From Periconia sp. R9002 (Eukaryota > Ascomycota > Dothideomycetes > Pleosporales > Periconiaceae): a stretch of 64,000 bases of DNA. The stretch spans positions 1,240,001 to 1,304,000 of the forward strand of contig JAMAHW010000001.1 in the NCBI GenBank assembly GCA_023627715.1. The letters are read 5' to 3'. The notes beneath the pieces are model-generated. The model worked only from the letters and a program-made list of their open reading frames with translations, was not told the origin of the DNA and made no database searches. Position numbers and translations under genes: made by a program. Positions 22,017 through 32,740 of the stretch are shown here, piece after piece. Each line of letters begins with the position of its first letter. The first letter of the stretch is position 1.

Positions 22017-23659
22017 TCATATCGACCCGGGCGATGCCCAACCCCCCGCAACCTCTACCCACTCTGCCAAACATGACCCTTCCTTGCCTTCGACATCCAC
22101 AATGTCCGTGTCGCATTTGCACCGACACCCCACTCCATTCTCCTTCGGTGGGTCCGGCGTCCGCCAGTACTCCTCTTCCTCGCGCCTTTGCTTCTTGTCC
22201 AGTGTCCCCTTTTCGCGGTACGGTATAACGGGGAGCTGTCGCGCAGGCGCATTGGCAGGACAGTGCTGGATCGTCGTGTGCCGATAGCCAAGGTCACGAA
22301 AGTAATGTATATCACCCGGTCCGAGTAAAGCTCCCGCCGCGAGCGAATGGATAGGGGCGTCTCCCCATCTCTCCATCCAGAATCCGCCACTGCGATCCAT
22401 CATCTCGAAAAAATCCTGATATTCCTTGCTCCGAAACCAATCCAGCCTCGCAATCTCGAAGTTGCTCCAGAAATGGCACATGTTGTAACTTTCCCTTTCC
22501 ATGGCCTGCGGATCGATTCCGGGCATGGCTTGAAAACCAGCATCCGAGTTCACAATCTCTTCGGGGAGAGGTTTCTTCTTGTGTTTCACATCCATGTTTG
22601 GCAACTTCTTCTCTCGCTCGTCCTCCGGTTTTTCGAGGAACATCTCCCATAAGCCCTTGGATGTGATATTGTTCATTCTCTTGTAGGCAGAGGCGTAGCG
22701 GAAAATGTTGGGGACCGTTTCCCTGAGTTCTTTCACGGCGATGGTAAATCCGTATGTTTTCTTGTTGCGTTGCATGTGGATAAAGGGATCGCTGTTAGAG
22801 TCAGCCTGGCCCTGCTTTCCCCCAAAACTCTGATACTTACTAAGTGATGTCGCAGAAGTACTTGATGTCTGGCTCCAAACGCCAGTACCACTCGTACTTC
22901 TGCAATAGTTCGTGCTTGTAGAAAAAGCTAAACACGCATCAGTGGGGTTTGTTACCTACGACCAAATATGAATACTCACCCCGAATAGAAGCGACACATG
23001 TGGTGATAACTCTCCATCCCACCGTACATGATAGCAGCATCGCCTTGCTTGCGGATGCCTTCCCTTGCCACTGCGTGGTCTACCCAGTCGGGGAACCCCC
23101 ACATCTCAGGCGTAATCTTCCCCCATTCTACCTTTGCGCTCGTGTAATTTTCTACTGTCTCGACAAACGTTTGATTGAATTCGCCGTCGTTCAAAAACAC
23201 GTATGGATAGTGGAACCAGCGGTTGAAATGCCGCTCGATGGACTTGATTGACTGTATAACGCCCTCCAGCTCCGAGTTTCTTGCTAGCACCACGAAAGCA
23301 GCATTGGCACGCGGTCCATTGACCTGAGGCTCGAGACAACCAACGGCGAAGGGTTTGTCGTATTTGTCACTGATCTTTCTGCGATTTGTGAGCGGAACTG
23401 TATGCGAACCAAAAGAAGTCGTTGGCACATACCGTATGGAAGGAGGAGTCCCCGCGGGCATCTTCATCATGCCTTGTGAATCTGGTGACCTCATAAAGAG
23501 AAACATTATCAAGACTAGCACAAGACAAGGGAATGCTAGCACAGCCCCTAGAGGTATTGAAGTTCTCGAATCGCTCTTGAGCCGTATTCGACGGCGAAAG
23601 AATGTGAGTCGTGGGAACATCTGCTCGGCGCGACGTGTTGCGTATTCGAATCTGTTCAT
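22017..23659 (-). CDS. GT15 alpha-1,2-mannosyltransferase (KTR/KRE2/MNT1 family)
   Basis: Model: 23433-23659, 22980-23378, 22841-22927, 22017-22791; 495 residues. Enzymes of this family add mannose from GDP-mannose to O- and N-linked glycans in the Golgi. It is a type II membrane protein: a short basic N-terminus (MNRFEYATRRAEQ), then a signal anchor at about 35-56 and a lumenal catalytic domain. Family blocks seen are NAAFVVLARNSELEGVIQSI, HYPYVFLNDGEF, KYEWYWRLEPDIKYFCDI (EPD at 227-229), KTYGFTIAVKE, YNMCHFWSNFEIARLDWFRS and MERWGDAPIHSLAA. The C-terminal HCPANAP and the Cys-rich CRCKCD segment follow. The first in-frame ATG is at 23659; the frame upstream has no ATG. Which KTR paralogue it is cannot be decided. 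Confidence 0.93.
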
Positions 23660-24571
23660 GTTGAAGTAATTTCGATTGTGGATGATCCTTGGCTGAACTA
23701 CACGTTGTATTGCCGTCACGAATTGCAGCTAGAACGCGATGCTAGCCAGAGCGAAAGCCAGCCTCTCCCCCCTTTTAGCACCTCCCCTCCGCAATGTATC
23801 TTTCCAATAACACAGCAGGCTACGTCGAATCGTAAAGATCTTGCGGTCAAAAAATATCTGGCAATAGACTGGGGCGATGCGGGTTCGAAGCGGTACGAGA
23901 GGGCAGCGCTGCGGGATCTTATGGGGCGGCGCGAAAGCAATGGATTGTAGACTCTGGCCGTAGTTGTGCGTGACGATGACAATGTGTCGGGGGAGTGATG
24001 AGAGAAATAGCGTAGACAGCGGAATCTGGTCGGGCAGATTGTGTGTCGATTGTATGTTTCGTAGAGGTAGTAAAGTGTTATCGTCGCGTTGTTGACCAGA
24101 CCAGGGTGCCAAGGAGGTAGGGACGATGCTTGGTGGTGTGGACCGCGCCTTCCCCGCCAGTGTTTCCACTCCTGAGAACCTCAAGGCGTCGATGCTTTCC
24201 TATTCGATCCATCAATCTTGCATTGAATACTACCATTGCAATCACAAAAGGTTCGGCATGGATGTCTGGCGGTGCAAGATCCAAACTTCGAAGAGTTTTG
24301 GAGTTCCGATGGCGTCACCTGTAAACAAGCCAAGACCGCAAATCTCGGGAGACTCGCGCCGGGAAGCTCCCGAAGTGGTACGCGCCAACCGGATGGGACA
24401 AGGCGAACCGAGCATCGTCAACTTCAACTCTAAACAATCAGTAATCTGTCTGGGGATTTCTTCGACCAAAGTTCCCATATAAACATATCACGTCAAGCAT
24501 AAGCGATATCTACAGCATAGCATTTGCTAAATTTAATTTTCCCCCGGAGTCTCACCACCGTTCAATCACAA
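23660..24571. other. Divergent intergenic region
   Basis: Lies between two genes transcribed away from each other and must hold both promoters. Frames on + (24126-24482) and - (23729-24184) overlap but match nothing I know, and I treat them as chance. Confidence 0.5.
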
Positions 24572-25090
24572 ATGAGTTTCAAGGCCAAAGATTTGCAGTT
24601 CGGTGCGTATGATTAGCCACGCACAGTATAATACACTATTTCTCATACACTCACAGACGACACGCAGCCTGCGTTCCTCCAGCGCATTCGAGGGCAGCTA
24701 GCAGGGGATGGCTCAGGCCGCCATGAAGTACCCATCCCTCGTAATAAAAAGGAAAAAGTGGACGACGAGGAAGATGCACCTACCTATGTCATGGAAGAGA
24801 CAAACGACTCACTCACCAAAGCCGAGTATGAAGCCTTGGTAGCCGGAAAAGATGGTGAAGATGGAGAAACTACTAAAGACTCCGAGCAAACCAAGGGATC
24901 CACTGTCGCAAAGAAAGACAATATTGCAGAAGTAGGAAAAGCAGCGAAGAAGCGTAAAGTGGCCAAAGTGATAGGCGACGAGGGTGATGAAGATGCGAAA
25001 GGCGAAAAGGAGGCAGGGAAGAAGGTCACCAAGAAAGCCAAGAAGAAAGGAAAACCCGCTAAACTGTCATTTGGCGACGACGAAGGCTGA
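24572..25090 (+). CDS. DUF4604-type small nuclear-like protein
   Basis: Model: 24572-24602, 24657-25090; 154 residues. The start MSFKAKDLQFDDTQPAFLQR, produced by the splice, is the conserved beginning of the DUF4604 family of short charged eukaryotic proteins. The rest is Lys/Glu/Asp-rich, with the basic runs AKKRKVAK and GKKVTKKAKKKGK that could act as nuclear localisation signals, and the acidic stretch GDEGDEDAKGEKEAG. The function of the family is not known to me; a nuclear location is an inference from composition. Confidence 0.82.
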
Positions 25091-25720
25091 GAGGTCGGAT
25101 ATCAAGGTTGACACTGCTGGTCGGGAATAATGTCTGTGTCGTCAAAGACACCTGTTGCCTACGGACAAGAGACGATCCTTTCCCCAACTTTGTTGCGGTA
25201 AATATAGACACCGCAAAGGATTCATTCGGCAGCATCTAAGATGGGAGCCGCTCCCGTATCGAACAAGAGAACACAATATATAGGGGTCTCAGCAACCCTG
25301 CAAAGATCAACGTAGCTGCTCCAGAGGGGAAGTCTACATATGACATACATACAAATGTATAGGTAGAGCATGCCACCAAATGGTCAATGATACATGATCA
25401 TCATGGAAATCCAAAAATCAAAACTACCCCTCTCTATGACTTTTCTCATTTACATCAAACTTAAAATCAAAATTCTAACGAATATGTATGTATCAAATAC
25501 CCTTCTTCTCCCATCCCTCTGCGAATATCGCGTTCGGAAACCTCGGAAGTCCGCTCGGAACTTTACTCCATGCTTAGCGCAAAAAAGCCACCCCGTAATC
25601 CCATCGGCAACCCCAAAGTTTCACAACGAAACGTTCTCCAAAAAACCCTAATCCACCAACTCCACCAATTCCTACCTCTCCACAAAAAAAACACGGCTCT
25701 CTCACACACCACATACCTCA
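25091..25720. other. Intergenic region
   Basis: 3' flank of the DUF4604 gene and leader of the next gene; C/A-rich towards the right. No gene seen. Confidence 0.5.
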
Positions 25721-26617
25721 ATGCCGCAATTCTCTCTCGACGTCAGTCCCCCTCTCCATCTTCCACAACTCCATGCCATCCCTAACATATTTGCGATACC
25801 AGGATTTCGATGCGCACATCTCCAACCTCCGCGACACACTCCAATTCCTCAACGAAGGGCTCGAGGCGACCGATCATACAGCGCCCGACTGGCTCGCGAC
25901 GGACCTGGTGTCGCTGCGGAATAAATCGGGGCGGTTGCAGGATGAGATGCAGAGGTTTCGAGAGCAGTTGGAGCGCGAGGGGTTGGGAATAAGTGGAGGA
26001 GGTGCGGAGACAAAGGTACATCCATTTTCCAAGAAGCACGGAGAAAAAAAGGGTGAATATCGATTGAATGGATAGCTAATCCTTCGACGGTGGTATTACA
26101 GGCTTCGAATAAGCGTCTAAGCATCGAATCCGCAAAGCACGTATCCAAAAAATCCCCTAGGAGATCTCTCAACCACACCAGCGCAAACGCCTCCTCACCA
26201 GCACCGCAACCGTCCTCCCTGAACCCGCTTTCCTCACCGCCCCCCTCGTCCTCACAGCAGCAACAACAGCACCAACCCCCGCCAGACGACGACTACATCC
26301 CCGCGCACATCGACGTCAGCGAGGAAGTGCACCGGCGGCTCCACGAAAGCCGGTTACGGCGCCTGATGGGGTCGCCGGCGACGTCGCAGAAGCGGAAGTA
26401 TGATGTTTTTGAGGATACGAGGATGGAGGGGGAGCAGGAGGGGGAGGAGTTTGGGGAGGAGGGGAGGAGTCCATTTAAGAGGGTTAGAGCGAGTGGGAGT
26501 TTTGGAGGGAGGGTTGGGGCGTCGATTGATGCCGTGTTGAAGAGGAAGGGTGGGGATAGGAGAGGAGGTGGGGGTGGGGGAAGGGAGGATGTTAAGAAAC
26601 GGAGGGTTGTTAGGTGA
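25721..26617 (+). CDS. Unknown coiled-coil/basic protein
   Basis: Model: 25721-25741, 25803-26015, 26102-26617; 249 residues. The tiny first exon codes MPQFSLD. Residues ~8-75 (DFDAHISNLRDTLQFLNEGL, then LRNKSGRLQDEMQRFREQLE) form a probable coiled coil. A Ser/Pro/Gln-rich linker contains SSSQQQQQHQPPPDDD. A second helical block, VSEEVHRRLHESRLRRLMGS, precedes KRKYDVFEDTRMEGE and a Gly/Arg/Lys-rich end (KKRRVVR). I do not recognise it. Basic clusters suggest the nucleus. The microexon is supported by the ATG, the GTCAGT donor and preserved frame, but it is the weakest part of the model. Confidence 0.68.
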
Positions 26618-27046
26618 GGCGCCGGAGTTCACTGTTGCAGGTGAGGTAGGATTGCCCTGCGCTTGATGTACAGTCGTCATTTCGGTACATATAGTGGATG
26701 GGAGTGGAGGAAATCGGAATTCGCATGGCGTTGAATATTGTATATATTCTTCATGGACTAGGCGGACCTCTCGAGCCCTCAAATGCATCCCATAACCCTT
26801 CATGGCGGCGGTTCAATTCTCCCCAATCCCGACCAGATAGTTAAGCAGCTATTCGTCCCAAAATATAGCTATTTATCGACTTCCCAATAACCGTCACCCA
26901 TGGGCCGGTATATGCACCTTTGGGGTGGGGATATCTGAAACGTAGACTTTGGCATGTCTGCGTCCTATACCCCCATTCCTCCCGTATATGTGTTTGCTTC
27001 CAGGCGTTGCGCTTACCGTTTCAATTGACTGTTCGTTCGTAGGATT
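26618..27046. other. Convergent 3' region
   Basis: Sits between two genes facing each other; it should contain both 3' ends. No gene seen. Confidence 0.5.
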
Positions 27047-27524
27047 TCATAGCTTGAGGCCTTCTGCTGGGGCGATGAGAACCACCGAGTCACCTCGCAC
27101 GAAGAGCATTTCGGACTGCTTCTTCACCGTCTATAAACGCATTAGTCTCGTCTCATCTCCAGCGGAACATAACAGGAAAAGGAGTGAATAAAAGCAGTAT
27201 ACTAACCCTCACGCGCGGCGCTTCGCCCTCATCTTCCTCCTCCGCGACATAGATGGATTCCTCAACCTCGCCGAGAATCAGGTTGCAATGGCTGTCATAT
27301 GCCTGTGTACCTCGAAAACTTCATCGTTAGCGATCCGTTCTCCACACGCGGTATTGCTCCCAAGCTCGCTAATCCCCCGCAGAGAGTCTGTCGAACTGCG
27401 GAAAAAAACGTACGTGTAGCCGGCCCTTCAACTCGCGGTCGCCGCGCAATTTCACCACTACGAATTCATCGATACAGAGGCGGACCAGGTCGAGTGGCTC
27501 GTGAGCCTCGTCTTTTTCGTCCAT
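27047..27524 (-). CDS. lsm3: LSm3, U6 snRNA-associated Sm-like protein
   Basis: Model: 27414-27524, 27207-27302, 27047-27130; 96 residues, the normal size. LSm3 is part of the Lsm1-7 ring (mRNA decapping in the cytoplasm) and of the Lsm2-8 ring on U6 snRNA. Sm1 motif: [20 protein letters not shown] and [20 protein letters not shown]. Sm2 motif: [15 protein letters not shown]. The splices restore RLH|AYDSHCN and [13 protein letters not shown] start at the ATG at 27524 ([14 protein letters not shown]) because it matches the family length. An in-frame ATG at 27737 would add ~70 unconserved residues and an alternative 5' exon is possible. Together with EDC3 at 46 kb this gives two decapping-related genes in the window. 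Confidence 0.93.
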
Positions 27525-27942
27525 GGTGGAGGTGTAGGCGTTGGTTTTGTCCGTGGATGGGGTGGTACCTGTCAAGCACGAGAGAGGTGGGTTGGAGCTT
27601 CGGCGGACTGGCTTGGCGGCGGGCACGTTTGGTAGGAGGACGACAGTAATCGATGGCCAATGTGTTGTCAAATATTCCGCTTTGGGTATGTTATGATGAT
27701 GCGCTGCGCTAAGGCCTGATCGGGTGCTAGCGGCCATTCATTGCGTCAACTCCAATCGTTAGGCAAGTACGTAGCGTGCCATGCCGCATGTCCAGTCCAG
27801 AATCCGGTCAAGAAAGGTCGATCTTGGTTTGTGTCAACTGACAAACTGAAACACGTTCTTTTCACTAACACGACTTTTTTTTTTAACGTTTTCCACGAGT
27901 CGCTTGTCTCGCTGGTTTCTGAGACGCACTGTCCTGTACACC

Positions 27943-29967
27943 ATGGCTGAGGATCAGAAGGAAAATCCACTCTTGGCTGCTTTGCCGCCCGCCACGGATT
28001 ACATGACCTATCTGACTCTCGTCGAATACAATCTCACAGAAGACAACTTGCCTACCCTGCATCAGGTCCTACAGGACAATGAGCTGACCGCCAACATTGG
28101 ATGGGATTTGGTTCATTTGCTGCTTCCGTTTCTTCCTGCCGGAGAGGAGTGTCTGCAGGATATCGCCGCAAAGGGCAATCCAAGAGAAGTCATCTTGAAA
28201 GTCACGGAGGCGCTGCAGTTGCTTGAGTTTGAAGAGCAGCACGGCGAAACCGATGGCGACGAAGATGTGGAAAACGGCGGAGGTCACACCAATCAAGGAT
28301 CGACCGTGGCAGTGGGTGAATCTAGTATGACACCTGGGCTTCCTATCACAAGTCTACCACCATTACCGGTGTTGAAGTTTGAGGTACTGCTCGACCTTTT
28401 GGCAACATTACATCGTCGAGTGAAAACAAAGTATCCCAGTCGCTTCCTAGCCACAAGTCTGCAGGCGGTGCTGGCCGCATATAACCGTGCTACCTCTCAC
28501 CGTGACGAGCTTACTCTGTCCGCGGTCAAGCTCGTGAAGACTCTTTCGGGTACGAAAAGGCCGCATCTACCAGCGCGAACGAGTAGTGGAAACTTGCTCC
28601 GCGCGCCTGCTGTATCCCAGGAGCCAGACCCAGAAGCTCAAAGCGAGGCACCTTCGGCAGATGAGCAGACGCTTGGTACCCGACTACTACAATCGTTCTT
28701 GACCCATATATTAGAAGATTACGTACTCACTCTCAACTCCAATGACGATACTCCGGGCCTCTCGTGGTCAAGCCGGCTGATGGAGAAATACGAACCACGA
28801 CGAATTGTTCCCAACAGGCCAAAGTACGCGGATCGGTTTGCGGAAGAGGAGGATTTGAAGTCAAGATCAGCTATTCTCGGACAGCTCGTTGCCCTGGCGC
28901 AGGACTTGGGACTAGCAACCCAAGACCTGTTCAAAACCATCATGGACCCGGAGTCAGAGAAGCAAGGTATTCCCGGGTCAGAGGATGCGCCGCCAAATTC
29001 TGCCGAGGACATTCCGCTATCAAAAACTGGGGCGCTGTTGCTCTACACTGCGCGTGTAGTGAAGCATGAGTTGTTTTCAAACGTCAATTCGGAGGACATT
29101 TGCTCCATCAGTATCTTCCCAGACCACGCTACGGTATTAGAGAATTTTATTGGCGTGCTGGGTCAACAGACCATTGGACTGGAGCCTGAAGCTCTGCTTG
29201 ATGCTGTACTCGCATTGGGTCTCATAGCATTGGAGAAGAACGCCGTCGGTGAGCCCAAGGACGATGAAGCATTCGCACACTATCTGCAGACAACCTCCCT
29301 CATGTCTGCAAACACGCCGTCGCCCAGCCTACGTTACCACGCGCACTATCTAACTTCCACGATTCTGCGCTCGCATCCATCGGACCTTGTCCGTCTAACT
29401 TTCATCCGTGATACACTCGAACATTGTCCCTACGAGAATCTCAAGGCTAGCGCAGTGACTTGGCTCAAAGGCGAGACTCTGGAGGCCAATCCCAACACAC
29501 CGCAACGTACATCTGAAGATGCTGCAGGGCCAGAAGAGGCATCAATCTTTGCTACACCTGTGGCCCTCCAGACCACTTCACCTTTTCTCTTCCCGGATTT
29601 GGCTAACTCTTACAACAGCACAGTGTCCATTTCCGACTCTTTCATGCAATTCCGCCAAGAGCTGGGGTTCTACCTCGCGGCGCTCAATTTCTACTACCTC
29701 CTCTTGACAGCGCAGCAATTGCATGATAACTTGAATATCAAAGGTCTTCATGAGGGCAGCGGTATGGAGGATCACTTTTTGAAGCCACTGAAGGATGTGA
29801 GTGCGAGGTTTGCCGAGAGCTTGAAGGAGGGAGGAGAATTAAGCATTTCAGAGGGCGGCGACAGGATCGCGGATCAGGAAAACTTGACCCAAGCGCGGAT
29901 GGACATTGAATTGCTGGGCCATGTGATTCGGCAGGTCGAAAATGGAATTGGGAAGTTGAAGGCTTGA
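27943..29967 (+). CDS. Ybp/ALF4-type protein (DUF1760, Yap1-binding family)
   Basis: One exon, 674 residues, starting MAEDQKENPLLAALPPATDY. The text LPTLHQVLQDNELTANIGWD, then LVHLLLPFLP, PREVILKVTEALQLLEFE and the long helical-repeat body match the fungal Ybp/Kinetochor_Ybp2-DUF1760 family. Yeast members bind the oxidative-stress factor Yap1 or kinetochore parts; relatives include ALF4 and glomulin. The body shows KFEVLLDLLATLHRRVKTKY, LLQSFLTHILEDYVLTL and SLRYHAHYLTSTILRSHPSD. No catalytic motif is expected; it is an all-helical scaffold. It is divergent from LSM3 with ~420 bases between start codons. The specific role in this fungus is not determinable. Confidence 0.82.
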   Translation: MAEDQKENPLLAALPPATDYMTYLTLVEYNLTEDNLPTLHQVLQDNELTANIGWDLVHLLLPFLPAGEECLQDIAAKGNPREVILKVTEALQLLEFEEQHGETDGDEDVENGGGHTNQGSTVAVGESSMTPGLPITSLPPLPVLKFEVLLDLLATLHRRVKTKYPSRFLATSLQAVLAAYNRATSHRDELTLSAVKLVKTLSGTKRPHLPARTSSGNLLRAPAVSQEPDPEAQSEAPSADEQTLGTRLLQSFLTHILEDYVLTLNSNDDTPGLSWSSRLMEKYEPRRIVPNRPKYADRFAEEEDLKSRSAILGQLVALAQDLGLATQDLFKTIMDPESEKQGIPGSEDAPPNSAEDIPLSKTGALLLYTARVVKHELFSNVNSEDICSISIFPDHATVLENFIGVLGQQTIGLEPEALLDAVLALGLIALEKNAVGEPKDDEAFAHYLQTTSLMSANTPSPSLRYHAHYLTSTILRSHPSDLVRLTFIRDTLEHCPYENLKASAVTWLKGETLEANPNTPQRTSEDAAGPEEASIFATPVALQTTSPFLFPDLANSYNSTVSISDSFMQFRQELGFYLAALNFYYLLLTAQQLHDNLNIKGLHEGSGMEDHFLKPLKDVSARFAESLKEGGELSISEGGDRIADQENLTQARMDIELLGHVIRQVENGIGKLKA

Positions 29968-30419
29968 TCTCCACATAGAAGCGCTAGCTAGCGTGTAGAG
30001 AAGAGAGGCGCAAATCATGAGCTTAGGCTCTTCATGAGTTATGCATAGGTAACGAGCTGAAATATATGTATGCATTGATGTATTATGAGGATGCGTTTCT
30101 CTTTAACATCTCATCGAAATGTAGTAAAGTGGGCGGGTTTTCTCCAAGCCAATCTGTAACAAACCCACCAAGCATCCCCGCCCAATCAAAGCGTGCCCTT
30201 CCCCCAAAACACGTAATCACGTGCTCCAACCTATCCCCGAAGCCGCGACACAGCCAAGACCCTTCGGAGCTGACATACCCATCTAGCCAAGGTCCCCATC
30301 CCGTCCATCTGTCATTTTTTCCCCGATAGCCTGGCCTCATTTGTATTTCCCCTTCCCTTTCCCCTTCCTCCAAATGATGAAATGAAGATTCGACTTTCCG
30401 ACTCTACAACGCCGTCGCC
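29968..30419. other. Intergenic region
   Basis: 3' flank of the Ybp-like gene and short promoter of the next gene. No gene seen. Confidence 0.5.
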
Positions 30420-31710
30420 ATGATTGCACGGATCAGCACCGCCGCCGCCGTGGCTTTGTGGAGCGTCGTGTGGACTAACGTGGTGAGGGCTCAGGTAGCG
30501 CCGGAAATTACCGTCGTCGAGGAAGGGTACAACGTCGTTGCCAAGCTTCCCTGCGTCGGCTGTCCCTTTGTATATCAGGATACTTCAAAGGGCGAGAATA
30601 AGGGCTGGGCTACGCGGCATGATCAGAATAGTTTGGTAATTGCATTTCTCGGTTCTTCAATCTTCTATTTTTACTCTTTTGTTTTCCAACGTTCCAGCTT
30701 CCACGACATAAATACTAACGAACCAACAGTTACTCAACATCAGCCTTCCATATGATTCAGCATACATCTCCATCAACGATGCACCCCTCTACTCCGGTCG
30801 CCGGAATCTCCCCTTAATTCACACCAATCAAGTCCTCTCCGACATCTCAGCTTCCACCCTCTCCGACATCATCTCCACCGGCCAACTCGATGCCTCTGCC
30901 CAGCTCCCCACCTCTGGGGGCGTCTCCCTGGGCGTCTCGTACCGCATCTCCCTCCAGGACATCAAACTCAGCACCTCAACCTTCACCGCGACATCCCCAA
31001 AAGCCAGCTCTAACCCCACCCCACCCCCACTAAAAGCCAAACTCGTCCATCTCGACATCTTCGAAATCCACACGGCCCTCACCACCCCTCCAACCATGTA
31101 CCCCCTGGACCGCAAAGAGCAAAAAATCATCGAGCTGATCCTCCTCCAAACCCCGCTCATCAGCGCACTGTCGCCAACCCCAGCATACATGCTGCACAGC
31201 GCCAAACTGATCCACCGTCCGCACGCCATCAAGATCCCCGCCTCGCAGCAAACCATGCACTACCTCTCCTGGGACGCGTACGGCCGCAAAGGAACCCCAA
31301 CGCACTTTCTCTCCCGCGTCGCCGTCGGTTTCGCAACCTGGCTCTCCTCCGGCTTCTTTCCCATCCTCATCTTCATCCTTGGCGTCGTGGGCCTGTTTGT
31401 CGGAATCTCATTACTGTGTACGTTCGGATGGGGCTTCTGGCGCGGCGAGTACGAGAGCGCGCAGGTGGGGAAACGGCGACGGGGCGCGACGCTCAGCGGT
31501 GCGGGCGGCGGTAACGGAGCCGCGTCGAATGGTGCTGGGGGAGCATGGAGACCGCGCTCGGGCACGACGGGAGCCCGCTCGGATTTGGAGAGGGGAAGAC
31601 GTGGGACTGTTGGTGCGAATGCTGCTGCCGCCGCTGGGAGGTTTTTGAGCGCGGAAGAGTTGGGGCTTGGTGGGAGGGGGAGGGTGGTTGGGGTTGGGAA
31701 GACGGATTAG
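30420..31710 (+). CDS. Type I membrane protein of the secretory pathway, unknown
   Basis: Model: 30420-30635, 30730-31710; 398 residues. A signal peptide (MIARISTAAAVALWSVVWTN, cleavage near VRAQ) is followed by EGYNVVAKLPCVGCPFVYQD, with a CVGC motif, then beta-rich lumenal text (LLNISLPYDSAYISINDAP, VSLGVSYRISLQDIKL). A single membrane helix at about 275-305 (FFPILIFILGVVGLFVGISL) leads to a Gly/Ala/Arg-rich cytoplasmic tail, so the topology is N-out. Homologous fungal proteins are, as far as I know, uncharacterised. The intron has a GTAATT donor and a CAACAG acceptor and keeps the frame. Confidence 0.8.
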
Positions 31711-32122
31711 CCGTCTTCTTTTTTTTCCGTTCTCTCTCTCTCTGCGTTGGCACAATAGTAGTGGAGTAGTTTGACCTGGAAATGAAGAGGACGTTCTCTG
31801 GAATGCGCTATCCATAAATTCCTGGTAGATAAACAAGCAAGCCCTCGAGTACATCGCTTTTCTGCGCCGTCTTGATGTTGTTGGTGTCTGTGGAATTCGT
31901 TCTGTGCATACATACATCATCATGTACATATGTAGTAGTACACTTTCGATCTCGAAACGTAAGTAAAAAAAAAAAAAAATTGCCTCAACCTTACAACCTC
32001 GCACCAATCATGCCCCAATCTTAAAGAATATTAAATAAATACTATCATTTTCTATGCATCAACATCTTCGAAACAAAACAATCTATATACAAAAACTATA
32101 TACCCCACAACCCAAACTAAAC

Positions 32123-32151
<29 letters not shown>
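32123..32151. repeat. (CA)n microsatellite
   Basis: About 14 uninterrupted CA units. Non-coding, likely length-variable. Confidence 0.95.
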
Positions 32152-32153
<2 letters not shown>

Positions 32154-32436
32154 ATACTATCTTACCCCAAAATGCTTGGAAAAACATAAGTACTTACATA
32201 TACGCCTTTAATTCACCCATACATACACATTCCTAACTTTTCACTCTTTCACAATCCACACTACAATTAATAGGTAACTCTACAACATCAAACCTATACT
32301 ATCATCCCTTTTTCTTTTGCTTTTTCCTCCTTCTTCTTCTCCCTTGGACACTTACCTTATCGTATGTACGTACGTTTTTATTCATGCCCATACTCATCCT
32401 CATCCTCACTCTCATAAAAGAAAAAAAAAAGGAAAA

Positions 32437-32451
32437 CCCCCCCCCCCCCCC
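32437..32451. repeat. C homopolymer of 15
   Basis: Fifteen consecutive C directly after an A-rich run; possible assembly or length uncertainty. Confidence 0.9.
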
Positions 32452-32740
32452 AGTTCATTCACTCATTGCAACGAAACCGACAAGCAAAGAAAAAACTGTT
32501 CATTTCACAATCATTGGCCCCCTTTAAACTACCTCTCAGAAAATAAATATTACCCTAAAGAAAAACCAACAGAACGAAAAAAAAGGGGGTGTTCATGCCA
32601 TTATGAAAAAAAAAAAATTCAACAAAATTCCCAAGGGGTATCCGATTCAGTATTCCATATTCCCATAACATCCATATCATGTATCCATCCATCCCCCCCC
32701 ACACATACCCTCCCACCCCATCCCAAACCACAGAAAAAAG

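Larger units (their letters stand above)
31711..32740. other. Convergent 3' region rich in simple sequence
   Basis: Between two convergent genes. Holds a run of ~14 A at about 31966-31979, a CA repeat, a C tract and several A tracts. No gene seen. Confidence 0.6.

Noticed and set aside
24126..24482. Plus-strand frame of 118 residues
   Set aside because: No recognisable domain, overlapped by minus-strand frames, located in a divergent promoter region.
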